Of a DNA stretch of 64,000 nt, positions 1 to 11,345 are shown in pieces. Source of the DNA: Eupeodes corollae (lineage: Eukaryota; Arthropoda; Insecta; Diptera; Syrphidae); contig NC_079147.1 in NCBI RefSeq assembly GCF_945859685.1, positions 213,593,578 to 213,657,577 on the forward strand, in the 5' to 3' direction. Each line of letters begins with the position of its first letter. The first letter of the stretch is position 1. The position numbers and the translations under genes were made by a program. The notes under the pieces were generated by a model. It saw only the letters and a program-made list of their open reading frames with translations. It did no database searches and was not told where the DNA came from.

Positions 1-61
1 GCTCAAAAAAAAGTCAACAACTGATCTTCTTCCAAAAACTTCACATTAGAACCTGGTACCT

Positions 62-1000
62 ACACTACACCTCAGACAATGTTATTACACTAGGATTTCC
101 GTGGTCTTCGAAGACTTTCCGTGCCGTAGCATTGGTTTCCATGCGCTCTACGTGACCCAGCCATCTAAGTCGTTGGACTTTTACCCTTCTGGCTAAGTGT
201 ACTTCGTTGTACAGCCCGTACAGCTCATCGTTCCATCTTCTTCTCCACGCCCCTTCGATGCATACGGGACCGTAGATCGCACGAAGAACTTTTCTCTCGA
301 AATGACCCAAGGTGCTTTCATCCGCTTTTGTCATAGTCCATGCTTCTACACCGTGTAGCAGGACGCGGGGATGATGATGGTCTTAACCTTACACTTTGGT
401 TCTTCGAGAGAAGACTTTACCACCCAGTTGCTTTCTTAGTGCAAAGAAACATCGGTTAGCAAGAGTTATTCTTCGTTTGATCTCAGCGCTGGTGTTGTTT
501 TCTGCGTTTACAGCGGAGCCTAGGTAGACGAAGCCCTTAACTACCTCAAAATTACGTCTGTCGATGGTGACGTTTTGACCGAGGCGTTCGGTGTTGTAGG
601 TCCTCTCTTAACTTCATTAACCGCTTAACCCATTCTTACCGCTTTTGTCTAATTATCACAAAAGCCTCATTGACGGTGACTTCTTTCGAAAATGTCAATG
701 TTATCAGCATATCCGAGTAATTGGGCAGACTTTTGTGCCTCTATTTTTGCCTTGGGAGTTCTGCACTATTCTTTCAATGACGATGTTAAGGAAATCACCT
801 TGCCTTAAGCCCTTTTTTGACATCGAAAAGGTTGGTAAAGTTGTTTCCAACCTTAATCGAGCAGCTGAATTACTCCACAGTCAACCTGCACAAAAAGCCG
901 AGACACGGATCTATATAGGTCGTAGCTTTAGATACTGCCATATGCGGCCTTGAAATCGATGAAAAGATGGTGTGTGTCGATTTGATGTTTTGCGGGTTTT
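62..1000 (-). mobile_element. RTE-like LINE fragment, reverse transcriptase 3' half
   Basis: Read on the minus strand this encodes the C-terminal half of an insect endonuclease-reverse transcriptase LINE. From about 970 downwards one meets a FIDFKAAY block (RT motif A), a motif-C block reading YADN instead of YADD near 705, a 'GSAVNAENNTSAEIKRRI' block near 480-530, and the C-terminal 'RLRWLGHVERM' signature near 140-175. The last open stretch is 89 residues; the rest is broken by frameshifts and stops. The same C-terminus occurs at 62.4-62.8 kb and the same nucleotide blocks at 8.5-9.4 and 47.9-48.4 kb, so this is one repeated family. The D-to-N change in motif C would inactivate polymerisation. 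Endonuclease and N-terminal RT are missing, so the copy is 5'-truncated. Clade name (RTE-like) is inferred from remembered relatives, not from an alignment. Confidence 0.8.
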
Positions 1001-1044
1001 TACAAGGTGTGAATATTTTGATCTACTGGGAACTTTCCTCATCA

Positions 1045-1180
1045 TCAACCGAATCCGAATCGCTAATTTGAGAAAGCACTTTTCATGACAAGAATTACTA
1101 ACTTGTCAATTACTCGCAAGAGGCAATACGAGCGAAAAAGACTGGATGGCATAGGCAGGGATCGAACCAAAGAACTACAA
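1045..1180 (-). repeat. tRNA-derived SINE, partial copy 1
   Basis: It matches the full SINE at 61719-62025 over the segment 'ccgaatccgaa..gctaatttgagaaagcactttt' through the 'gcataggcagggatcgaacc' block. That last block, read on the minus strand, is the tRNA B box. The 3' tail and the extreme 5' tRNA head are missing. It sits directly upstream of the truncated RTE-like fragment. Confidence 0.75.
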
Positions 1181-1369
1181 ATCTAAAAAACCTTTTTTGT
1201 TTTTCTTTTTTTTAATTTTTTTTAAAACTTGTTTGTTTTTTGTGCCACCATGCCTATTTTACTTAAAACTAAACCCTTAAACTATAAAAACAAGTATTTA
1301 AGCCGGCCCAGGCTTTACTATACCCACTGTCAAGTGCCGATTGAAACCACCAAAACTAGTTCTCCTGCT

Positions 1370-2530
1370 TCTTATCAGTTCGGTCCGGTATGGACACAGC
1401 CCTACTGAACCTACTGAAAGGAGCTCTGCTCCGCCTTGTGCCATGACGTCCCGATCGTACAGGAGTCGCCTTTTCACGGTTCGTCGTCAGACGTGGTAGA
1501 TAAGCGGAACTGCCAATCAGACCGCATCTATCTAGGAAGAGGAATGCCTCTTGTGCAATGAAGCCGCTCAAGAGTGCACTCTTAAAATACCCGTTGTTCG
1601 GATAGAACGCCCCGGAAATTAAATTGTTGGTGGAAGACATAGTTCTTGCAATGTGACCTCGAACGAGTTTTATCACGAAATTGTCAATTCTGTTGATTCG
1701 AGCGATTGGAATAGTAATGCACAAAAGAAGATTCTGCTGTTCGATATAAGAAAGTGCAGCGTCGTAAACACTGCCGCTCGAGCACCCGAAGCTTTTCCGT
1801 CTGGGAAGGGGCAACGTTGAATCACAGGACAACCATAATCGATCATCGGCTGTATGAGGACCATATAGCAAATTACCTTCACTCTGGGGTTAAGCCGACT
1901 GCTGTAAAGCTGCCGTTTCGTCATAGCGAAGGTTCTCTGGTCCTAGTCAGAGCGACATTTATAGGTTTGTCGAAATATAAATACTGATCTTACCAGATAC
2001 TGAGGTACTTTACTTAACTTTTGCTCGCTTATCGCTGCGTGTGAAGATCAACGATGGTCATCTTGCTCCAATTCTTGCACGTTTCCCTCGTAGCCCTGGC
2101 CAACATAGAACTGTCGCCGACTTCTGGACATTTATTTTCAGTTTCCAGTCGTCGCAATATCGCTGAATCTTGTCGAAATCACGCTGCAAGAGAATTCTAA
2201 TAACCTCAACCTTTCGGGCCGTTCTGTACGCAATTAGATCGTCGGCGTACGCAATTTACTTTTTAAGACTACCTATCAGATCGCTGGTATAAATGCTGAA
2301 GAGAATCGGCGAATTCACCGCTCCCTGTTGAATACCATTTTTAGTTGAGAATGTTGTGGTAGAAGTTATATTGCCACTTTTGACAACAAACTTTCTACCG
2401 TTGAGCACATCATGAAGTATATACTACAATGACTCGCTTATGCCAAGCCTTCTCAGTTTTAGGTAAAGACCCTCTAACCATACGGTGTCAAAGGCCTTTT
2501 CCAAAAGGGCAGTCGCCTGACACACTAATA
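1370..2530 (-). mobile_element. LINE family D (jockey-group) fragment, RT
   Basis: The minus strand encodes a broken non-LTR reverse transcriptase of jockey-group character. A 'RVKVICYMVLIQPMIDYGCPV' block lies near 1840-1900, and a 'RINRIDNFVIKLVRGHIAR' block follows near 1640-1700. The nucleotide sequence runs in parallel with 49620-50790 over nearly its whole length, for example 'tacaggagtcgcctt..cggttcgtcgtcagacgtggtaga' and 'accgctccctgttgaa.accattttta', so both are copies of one family. Stops and frameshifts interrupt all frames; it is a dead copy. Upstream RT motifs continue to about 2520 as unframed similarity ('accatacggtgtcaaaggccttttccaaaa', equivalent to the RT motif A region). 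Confidence 0.7.
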
Positions 2531-4227
2531 TTGCACTCAATATTATTAAATGTCAGTTTATGCTGTCAAATTTTTTGCTTTTTTTTTTAAAATGTCACAA
2601 ACAGAAGATTAACGTCAAATTTCACGAGTATACTTATCTGTCACTAGTTCGACAAAAAAAAATAATATCCAACGTCTGAGATCAAAAAAGCTTACTCTTT
2701 GTCACTAACAATTATTGGATGACTAATCGGAATATTGAGTTCAAAATTAAAAAACCCAGCTGGTTATTGAAATACTAAACCCATAAAGATGAATGTTCCC
2801 TATCTTAATCTCTTAAAAAAAATAATTTAACAAGACATAAACTAACAAAATATTCAATTCAAAACATTCATCTCAAGATTTATGTTTTTTGTTTTGTTGT
2901 TGTTAGAAATTATGCAAATTGGCAACCGTGTCGGGTTAGAAAAAGTTTGAAAAAAAAATGTCGGCATCTTCATCGCAACTATTAAGCTTGAGGTATCACT
3001 TCCAACGAATCATCCTCATCATTATAATTAAAAAAAAAAGAAATACAAAATCATTAAAGTTAGGCAATACAAATCGAATAAAAATGATAATCTTTAAATG
3101 ACCGCAGCAAAACAGCTTGACCATTTTTGTTGTTGTTTTGTCATGTTTGATCCGAATTATTTGGGTCAAAACCGCTGCCGTATGCATCACTGTCTAACAT
3201 CATCTGGGTGGTGTGTCGTTTAGGTGTTTGTCAATTCTTTCGTCTGTAATATTTAATATTTCCTGAGAAGTATTATTTAACACAAAACACATCAATGAGC
3301 TTAGTCACTTTCATGCAATTTGGATTTGGAACGCAATCGAAAGTTGATCTGAGAAGATCATACAAAAGTCATGTTAAGTCAACAACTTTCGCGCGACAAA
3401 ACAAGATAAAAATAATCATATGGAACCCACTGAACAAAGACTCTTGTCATGACCTTGATTCACCTGTGAGCCAAGATTATTGTCTTAAAATGATGGCCTC
3501 AATGTACATCTTGCACTTTGTTCATGTTTACAGAGAATATGTCGATTGTGGTATCTTGTTTGTAGTTGTAACAAGAGATTAACCGAAATGAGGACTTGAG
3601 ATGTTGGATACTATGTGAGTTAATAAACGATGAATATTTTTGGGGAATATTTGAAAATTTTTGGTTTTAAAAGGCATTCAGGATTGTTCTATCTGCTTAG
3701 AGGTAAAGAATTATTCATTTAAATGTTTTAAAACGATACCGCTGGCATTTTACACCTGTCAAAGTCAACTGTCATTTGAAGTGTTATTTGCTATATTGAC
3801 AATAATAGATGGTTTAGAAAAGTTAAAGTTATTCAAAATGACTGCAGAAGTCGTGATTCAAACGAAGAAGTTTTCACACATTATGTGATATTTATTATTT
3901 GCTAAGCATTTAAAGGAAGTGGAAGCGTTAGTGGAGTCGTTAGGCCTGTGCGTTATAGTAATGCACGCTTTGCCGAAAATATTACTGCTCCAGGGATGCC
4001 ACTTGTTCGAAATTATAGTAATTGAAATTGTAATGTCGTCAGCTTACTTTCTTTATGTACTTTAAGATTTGAGCATATAATGTGTCAGGGCTTAATAATA
4101 AACTTTTATTTTTAGATTTTTTTAATTATGTTAAAGAATTTGATATATTCCTTCTCTATGAAACAAATGTAACAAGTGAAAACTAAGATAAGTTTACAAT
4201 ATATTTTAATTGTTTTGAACTGGTTTC
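2531..4227. other. AT-rich DNA, nothing recognised
   Basis: Homopolymer-rich, AT-rich sequence. A 95-codon frame at 3295-3582 on the plus strand resembles no family I know and has no strong start or splice context, so I do not call it a gene. Confidence 0.4.
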
Positions 4228-5735
4228 GAATGCGGCAGTTAAGGCGTACAAGTGGCAGAACACTGTATGGTATAAAAACATCCTTACCAAAAAAGTTTAG
4301 TTTCTAAAAAGTTTGTAATGCTACAGTTGTAAGACTTTTACACAAAACCAATATGTACATTCGCCTGATTCACATAAATTGTACCAAATGGACTGAAGAC
4401 TACGAACGGTTCAACAACATTATGCTACAACTTTCAAATATAAGTGTTCTCACTATAGGCGACTTTAATTCAAGAACTAAGAACTTACAAATAACGTCAA
4501 GCTGCAGTACAAATAACTCTTCAATAAACCTCAACAGTAGAAGTTCCAAGGACATTGTATGCAACCAAAACGGTATCAATCTTATTGAAGTACTTCAGAT
4601 GTATGATTGCATAATTTGGAATGGTTGTACTAACGGAAATATCGAGGTTCATTATACTTTTGTAGGAGGCCAAGGCAAATCCGGAATTGATTATTGTGCT
4701 GTTAATAATGATTTGAAGTAGAAAGTAAAAACTACTCAATTATTGTTGAATGAATGAATGGTCAGAAGAAAAAACAACAACACAAAGTAATATTCAACTT
4801 ATCCCAAGATTCAAATGGAAACAGGGTGCTGTAATAACATACCAACAAAAACTAGATATTAATCTTCCAGCTAAAAGTGGGATGACTAACTCGGTCGATG
4901 TACGTACTGACCAATTTCTAGGTTGTGTAAGAGTTTCCGTCACAAGAGCATCCAGGAACGCCTGTAAGTCCTTCAAACAAAAGTGGTTTGACAAAGAGTG
5001 TGAGAACTCGAGGAAAAAGTCCTTCAACCTTTTTTAAATGCATTTCGAGTTTTTAAACGGGAAAATTTTTAAAAATTGGTACACAGAAGCCAATTAACTA
5101 TTCAAATATCTTTGCTTCAGAACGAAAACTGAGTTTGAAAACCAGCAAGCCTATATATGTACATGGTCAATCAAGAGATTCGAAACAATTTTGGAAGGTG
5201 ACAAAAGAAATAAATGATCTTGCGAACCACTTCAAAAATATTCTACAAAACAAAGCGCTCCTTTAATTTTTATGCTGTACCTTTATCATCTGATGAGTTA
5301 TTAGACCTTATTCTTCATAAAGCGAAAAATGATAAAGCCCCGGGTTAAGATGGGATTTCGAAAGAACAGTTCAAAAACGCTACACCAACCTTTATTTCAC
5401 AACTTACATCATGTTTCAATAAAGTTTTTTCTAATGCTGATATACCTACATCGTTCCAAAAATCGGTTGCATTACCTATTCACAAAAAAGGAGACATTAA
5501 TAATGTGAGAAATTATCGGAACATATCGTTTATAAACGTCATCTTAAAAGTGTTTTGTAGTGTACTTGGAAACAGGCTTAAGACATGGGTTGAAACTAAT
5601 AATATCCTGACCCAATTCCAAGCTAGTTTCAGGAACAAATTTTCCACCGTCGACCATATATTTGTGCTGACTTCCATCGTTACAGCATTCCAAGCACGGA
5701 ATAAGAAAGTTTATGCATTTTCATGAGAATCGGTA
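4228..5735 (+). mobile_element. LINE family X, endonuclease plus RT (copy 1)
   Basis: The plus strand encodes a decayed LINE. At 4353-4721 there is an AP-endonuclease-like segment with 'VLTIGDFNSRT' (the GDFN catalytic motif), a 'SSKDIVCNQNG' block and 'YTFVGGQGKSGIDY'. A linker with 'KQKWFDKEC' follows at about 4980. The RT begins near 5330 ('NDKAPG*DGISKEQFKNA') and continues at 5470-5726 with 'HKKGDINNVRNYRNISFINV' and 'STVDHIFVLTSIV'. RT motifs from A onwards are lost at about 5730. The RT block matches the copy at 48405-49620 ('NYRGISFLNASYQIF', 'STVDHIFTLKSIAETF'). The fold assignment is secure from the motifs; the LINE clade is not. Confidence 0.78.
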
Positions 5736-6640
5736 TGCACTTTTAAAGTTTTAAATTACAAGCAGACTACATTTTAAAGATTTTATCCCGTCATGATGGC
5801 CGACGGACAAAACGAAAGCCACTTTATGAGCGAAGAAACGAGGACTGGTGGATGTCGATATGAAAGCTCTGGGAAACGCGTGTGGCTAAACAATATCGCT
5901 GAAATTTAAATCATGCTAAAGAGGTTTTCTACAAAATCATACGAAGCTATGAAAATTTGGAACGCGATGCTCTTATGCAGGAAGCTCGAAAATCACAAAG
6001 CAGGATTCTTTACTCACAACTGAACCTGAATCTTATGGAATCAAACTACTTTAATGATTCACTGAATTAAAGTCAAATATCTTTAATATTCAAAACAAGA
6101 TTAGCTTAAATGGATCACCATACAACGGCAGCAAAAGAAGATTTCTTCCACTTCTTGAGTATATGTCCCGTTTTTTGGCCTACGGAAATGCAACCTTTGG
6201 AAAAAAATCTTTAACGCTGAAAGCTCTCCATTCCCTTTTGAAAACCATTTACACATATAGGATGTTAATTAAAACTGAATTTAATTAAATTTATTTCGTT
6301 TTTGTTTTTGTTTATCATTATACCTAGAAAATTATTTATTTTGATTTGCTAACCGAGCTGACGGCAATTTCATAGCTGTACCAAAAGCAAAACGAAACAA
6401 TAAATTAATGAATTACTCATCCTTATTATAAAAAGCGTTTTACTTAAACGACATTTGTCAGTTTTTGTGGCGAGTCACTTTCTTGGCGTTTTAGAGTATG
6501 TATTGCGTTACTTATACGCTATTATTTTCAATCCACACACATTCCACATAAACAGCTGACAAATTGATAAACACAAGAACAAATTTAAATTTTTGAATTA
6601 AAAAAAAAATTTCGTTTGAAGCAATCAATCGATCGATCAG
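5736..6640. other. unassigned decayed sequence
   Basis: Short open stretches on the plus strand (for example near 5790-5870 and 6105-6260) look like the worn remains of coding DNA but match no family I can name. AT-rich DNA with TTT/AAA runs follows. Confidence 0.3.
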
Positions 6641-6740
6641 ATGCTTTGGATTTACCAGATTGGAAGTAAGTACCTAAACATGATGTACTCACATCAGTAT
6701 AATTTCTTGGGCAAATCATTCTATAAAGTTAATTTCCAGA

Positions 6741-6997
6741 TTCGAAATGTACTTTAGGTTGAATAAGACGCCTTTGTTTATCTACTGAATGAACTGCAAG
6801 ATAAGGTACCGAAAAGACAAAGCATGTTATCGGTGCCACTAATTTTAAAGCTTGCAGCTGTATTGAGATTCCTTGTTGAAGGCAGCTACCAAAAGGGTGT
6901 AGGTAATGACTTCAATTTGGGCATTGCAGAACCAACGATGAGACTCATCCTTAAAGAGATGCTTAAAATTATGGAATTGCACTCTTGCCCTTGTTAA
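6741..6997 (+). pseudogene. PIF/Harbinger transposase N-terminal fragment
   Basis: The plus strand reads 'FEMYFRLNKT', then after a one-base frame change near 6770 'AFVYLLNELQDKVPKRQSML', 'ILKLAAVLRFLVEGSYQKGV' and 'GNDFNLGIAEPTMRLILKEM', ending at a stop at 6995-6997. The order YFRLNK / LAxxLRFLxxGSYQ / DFNLGxxxPTxxxIL is the N-terminal, helix-turn-helix-like region of HARBI1-type DDE transposases. The downstream DDE nuclease is not recognisable; possible degraded coding stretches occur at 7860-8100 but I cannot place a DDE triad. I could not find convincing terminal inverted repeats. This is a dead fragment of a cut-and-paste DNA transposon. Confidence 0.72.
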
Positions 6998-8464
6998 ATA
7001 AATACTCACTTTTCGAACTTTTCGAAAGTGGCGTTTTACTCTTCATAAAATGAAACCAAAACGACAACTACAATAGCGATAAGAGTGACGTTTGTCGATC
7101 AAAAATTTGGATTCCACTAACCGCCAAATGTCAAGTATTGTAACGCTAAATAAAACCCTACTATAACGCCCTTCGCAATACAAATTTGGTTGTGTGACAA
7201 TTGTCATTCAAATAAAACGCCTACTACAATTAAGGTGACTTACTCTCTTTACACTATTGCTGCTGCAAGTGAAAGTGTGGCAGAAGGTCCGAATTTGTCA
7301 ATAGTCAAATGTGGAGCGATATGGTGGAAAGATAATCGTCTGTTGAGAATCTGCTTTACGTGAATGATATGGTTTTTCAAATTTATTGGCGATTTCCAAA
7401 CCTTATCATGAAATCAAACTAGTATTAAAAAATAAATCGCTGCGTGCATTATTGATAAAGCTTTGCTTTCAAAACGGAACAATTAACGACCTATTATTGT
7501 GCAGGTAAAACTGTTTATTGTACACGGTTCGGGTGGACATTCGATAGATCAAAATACTGAACTGGTGATTATGTATAGTCAGAATTCTGTGGGACATAAT
7601 TCTATATTTCAAAATTTTGATCAGTCAATTTTAAAATGCTGTTAACAAGCTGAAAAAGAAATTTATAAAAATTTACTTTTTCAAATACAAAGAATACCAT
7701 AATGGCTCTGTTCCACATATTTTTCTTATTTTGACATTTCTATTTCCTATTTCGTCTTCGTTTCAGTGATGATTAAGGATTTCCAATATCATTTGAGAAA
7801 AAGGAGTCATTTAACGGGCATATGACCAAATGCATGAACTATAATAATATTATAATAGCTGAAAGAAAAATTTAGACGACAAAAGTTCAACAAAAGCTAT
7901 CGGGTTGGTGGTCATTGGATCCTCGGAATGATCAAGGATGAACTCACTGAAAATGCACGCAGTCCCGATGTAAGTTCTTACAAAATATTAAATTTTAATA
8001 AAGTTTATTTTTATTTCAGATATTATTTCATATTTGGAGGGCTCCAGATTGATCCCGACAATCCGCCGCGCCGTGGTATCAGAGGATAGCACCCAATGTA
8101 ATGGGTCACAATGAGGAGTAGGGAAAAGAGCTTTTTTCAAATCACGGCATCAAATTTAATTCCTGGTAAAAAAGGTATGAATTTTGTGATAGAATATTTA
8201 AATACAAGCAAACTTGAAGTATAACCAACTTCGTTCCCATACAAAACCCCAAAAACGTGTCTAAACCGGGGGTTGTTTTGAAATTCAGACTTAAAGAAGA
8301 CACACAGCGTTATGACTAAACAGTATCATATAACATTTTGACGATACAGAATTTTGAAAAATGAGTAATTTTAGCCGCTTCTATATACCTTTTGTTTTAT
8401 TAAGACCAACTTGAAGCGACCGGCTTGGGAAAGTAATTTTTGAAAGTTTATCTTTAAGGTAAGG
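6998..8464. other. AT-rich DNA, possible remainder of the Harbinger element
   Basis: No frame of note. Open stretches around 7860-8080 on the plus strand might be transposase remnants but have no diagnostic motif. A cluster near 7010-7230 of short '(t)aacgcc / aaataaaac' motifs could be transposon end sequence; unsupported. Confidence 0.25.
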
Positions 8465-11340
8465 TGGTATTCAACTTTTTAAAAAGTACAGTCCGGGGCG
8501 GACATAGGCCTCAACCAACATGCGTCTCCAGCCAACTCGATCCCTAGCTGTCACCAGTTTCGCACGCCAAATTGGTTGAGGTCTTCACCCACCTGCGTGC
8601 GCCACCTGAGCCGCGGTCTTCCTCTACTGCGCCGTCCCTCGGGATTGTATTTCAAGACTTTCCGGGCTGTAGCTTTGATGTATATTCGGTCTACATGACC
8701 TAGTCATCTACGCCATTGGACTTTAATTCTATTGACTAGGTCAGTGTCGCTGTACATCCCGTACAGTTCGTCGTTATATCTGCACTCCATTCTCCATCTA
8801 CTCGTATGCGTACGGGACCAAAAATCAACCGAAGAATTTTTCTCTTGAGGCATCTTAAGACGCTCTCATCTTTCTTTGACAGGGTCTAGGCCTCAGCGCC
8901 ATTAATGATAACCGGGATGATGATTGTCTTATAGAAGATGATTTTAGATGCTCGAGAGAGGACTTCTGAGTATTACTCAATTGCATTCTAAGTCAAAAGA
9001 AGCAGCGATTTGCAAAAGTTATTCTTCGTTTGATTTAAGCGCTGGTGTCGTTGTCTGTGTTTATAGCGGTGCATAGAGGTAGACAAAGTCCTCAACTACC
9101 TCAAAGTTTTAGCAGTCCATGGTGACGTTTTGTCCAAGACGTCGTTGTTCATTGTACTGTTTTGATGACAGCATATACTTGGTCTTGCCCTCATTGCCAA
9201 CTAAACCCATCTTCTTCACTTCCCTCGCAATGCTCAAAAACGCTCCAGTGACATCACGCTTTGATCTTCCAATTATGTCAATTTCATCTGCGTATCTGAG
9301 TAGTTGGATAGACCTTTGGAAGATTGTGCCTCTAGTGTTAACGGTTGAGTTCTGCACAATTCTTTCCAGAGTGATATTAAAGAAGTCGCATGACAGTGCA
9401 TCGCCTTGTCTAAAACCTTTTTTCAATGACGATCAAATGCATCGGTTAGATCTTTTTTGACCTTGATAGAGCAGATGAATTCTCGATCGTCATTCTGTAC
9501 AAGCAGATAGACGTTCACATAATACGGCAGAGAAAATTTTGTATGCAATGTTAGGAAGACTGATGCCTCTGTAGTTGGCGCTATTAAGAGGGTCTCCTTT
9601 TTTATGTATCGTGCAAACTATGCTTTCATGCCACTCATGCTTTCTTCCGACCATATTTGAAGTTGAGTTGGTGCATGCTCCCTACCAAGTCATGGGCTGC
9701 TGCTTTAAATAGTTCGTCAGCGATACCGTCAGCATCAGCAGCTGTGTTTGACTTCACTTCGTCGAGGTCGGGCAGGCGGAATTGTTGATCTAAGCCGCCT
9801 AGGATGTGCTCTGGTCCTTCTCTGCAGCGCCATTTTATATGTCTCTTGTTTTGCTGCGTGCGCTTGCCGGCACTCGTCGTCAAACCAGGAGTTTCGCTGT
9901 TGTGGTTGTGTGAAATCTAGCACTCCAGAGTCGGAATCTCTGATGGCAATGTTGCAAGGCAATGTTGCCACTGGTATTTAATCCTTAATGCATGTAGCAT
10001 AGAGGTTACTAGAGACTCGGTCGGAAAAGGACATGGCAGTCTAATGCGATTGTAGCCGTCTAACGTCGAAACTTCTCACAGTACTTCCTTGTTTTGGCTT
10101 GGACCGGGATGTCCGTAGCCGTACCTTAGCTACAACGAGGTAGTGGTCCGAGTCAATGTTGGCCCCTCGGAAAGTTCGGACATCCTGTATACTGGAGAAG
10201 TGTCGTGCGTCGACCGCAATGTGGTCAATCTGGTTGACAGTTGATTGATCAGAAGATTTCGATGTCCCCTTGTGGATATTAAGATGTGTGAACTGCGTAC
10301 CAGCAACCAGAACGTCTCGTCCGCAGCGAAATCGATCAGCCTGAATCCGTTGTCGGAGGTGGTGTCGTGCAGGATGTATCTCCCGATTGTGCCACCAAAG
10401 ATGTCTTCTCTTCCTAGCTTGGCGTTAAAATCTCCTAAGATAATTTTAATGTCATAGCCAGGGCATTGTTCATAAGTCTTGTCCAAGAGCTCGAAGAATA
10501 TGTCTTTAGTGTCTTCATCTTTCTCCTCTGTTGGGGCATGTGCGCATATTAGGCTTAGTTGGCAAATTTAGCCTTGATGTGGATTGTCGTGATGCGCTCG
10601 CTCACACTGAAGACTTTTTGCCTGAGTCTAGTTCCAACAACAAATCCACACCCAGATAGACGTTGTCTTTGTTATCGGTAGCAGTCGCCGTAGTATACAT
10701 CGCAGTCTTTTAGTTTGCGTTTGCCCGGTCCATCATATCGCACTTCTTGGATGGCGGTAATCTCTGCCTTGCAGCAGTTTAGGGCTTCCGTTAATTGTTC
10801 GGCTGAATGTGGTCTGTTAAGGGACCTTACATTTCACGTACAGATCCGAAGTTCGTTGTCCTTATTTCGTTTGCTTGGGTTGTCAATAGGGAATTCCTCC
10901 GTACCCAAGGCTTGTTGTTGCTTCGCAACTAAAGTGTTTTCGACGTGGTCAGGAAGTCATCCCGACGGCACAACCCACAACCTGGAGGGCCAGATTCTTA
11001 GTAAAACTCCAAGGCCTGGGCTCCGAATATGTCGAAGGAGCCCTATAAGGTGTTCACGAAGTAGTTCAACCTTACTGGAACTGTAGATGCCACCGTTGAT
11101 TCCATCTCGAGAATTCGTTCGCTACCGTCTGGATAAGGAGAGGTGCCTTGGTGGAAACACCTCTCCCCCCTCTCTCGTTTACTGCCCCCAAAAACTTTCA
11201 CTAGGGTTAGAACCCTATCTCCAGTTGAGGTACTAGGCACCCGATGTTCACCGCGGGGAGGTGAGAGTAGGAGTTGATCGACAGAGGTGGGTTTTGAGAA
11301 AAACCTGAGGACGCTTGTGTCCTCTTGAATGCACATGTCT
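8465..11340 (-). mobile_element. RTE-like LINE, most complete copy (EN + RT)
   Basis: On the minus strand this runs from a 5' leader (11340-11050, matching the leader at 60720-60920: 'ctggagatagggttctaacccta', 'tgggggcagtaaacgagag') through an endonuclease to RT and the 3' end. Endonuclease blocks: 'IKIILGDFNAKLGREDIFGG' near 10390-10450, 'FRLIDFAADE' near 10320-10340, 'GANIDSDHYLVV' near 10130-10165. A linker 'KRTQQNKRHIKWRC' lies near 9850. RT blocks: 'AADADGIADELFKAAAHDLV' (9680-9745), 'GFRQGDALSCDFFN' (9370-9420), motif C 'RYADEIDIIGR' (about 9285), 'GNEGKTKYM' (9180-9210). The C-terminal part (8500-9100) is unframed but matches the other copies. Motif C is YADE, not YADD, and there are several frameshifts, so it is inactive. 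Confidence 0.85.
10130..10486 (-). pseudogene. AP-endonuclease domain of the RTE-like LINE
   Basis: A 118-residue open stretch carries the domain that nicks target DNA for target-primed reverse transcription. 'MDKTYEQCPGYDIKIILGDF' is followed by 'NAKLGRED' (catalytic Asp and Asn of the GDFNAK motif), then 'DNGFRLIDFA'. The NQIDHI and SDH motifs follow in shifted frames at about 10205-10235 and 10140-10160. The equivalent segment of the plus-strand copy is at 15689-16144, and a shortened one at 61090-61380. Confidence 0.8.
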
Positions 11341-11345
11341 ACCAT

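Noticed and set aside
3295..3582. 95-codon plus-strand frame
   Set aside because: No recognisable family, AT-rich surroundings, no splice or start evidence.
10715..11086. 123-codon plus-strand frame
   Set aside because: It lies antisense to the endonuclease start and leader of the RTE-like LINE, and the same antisense opening appears in the other copies.
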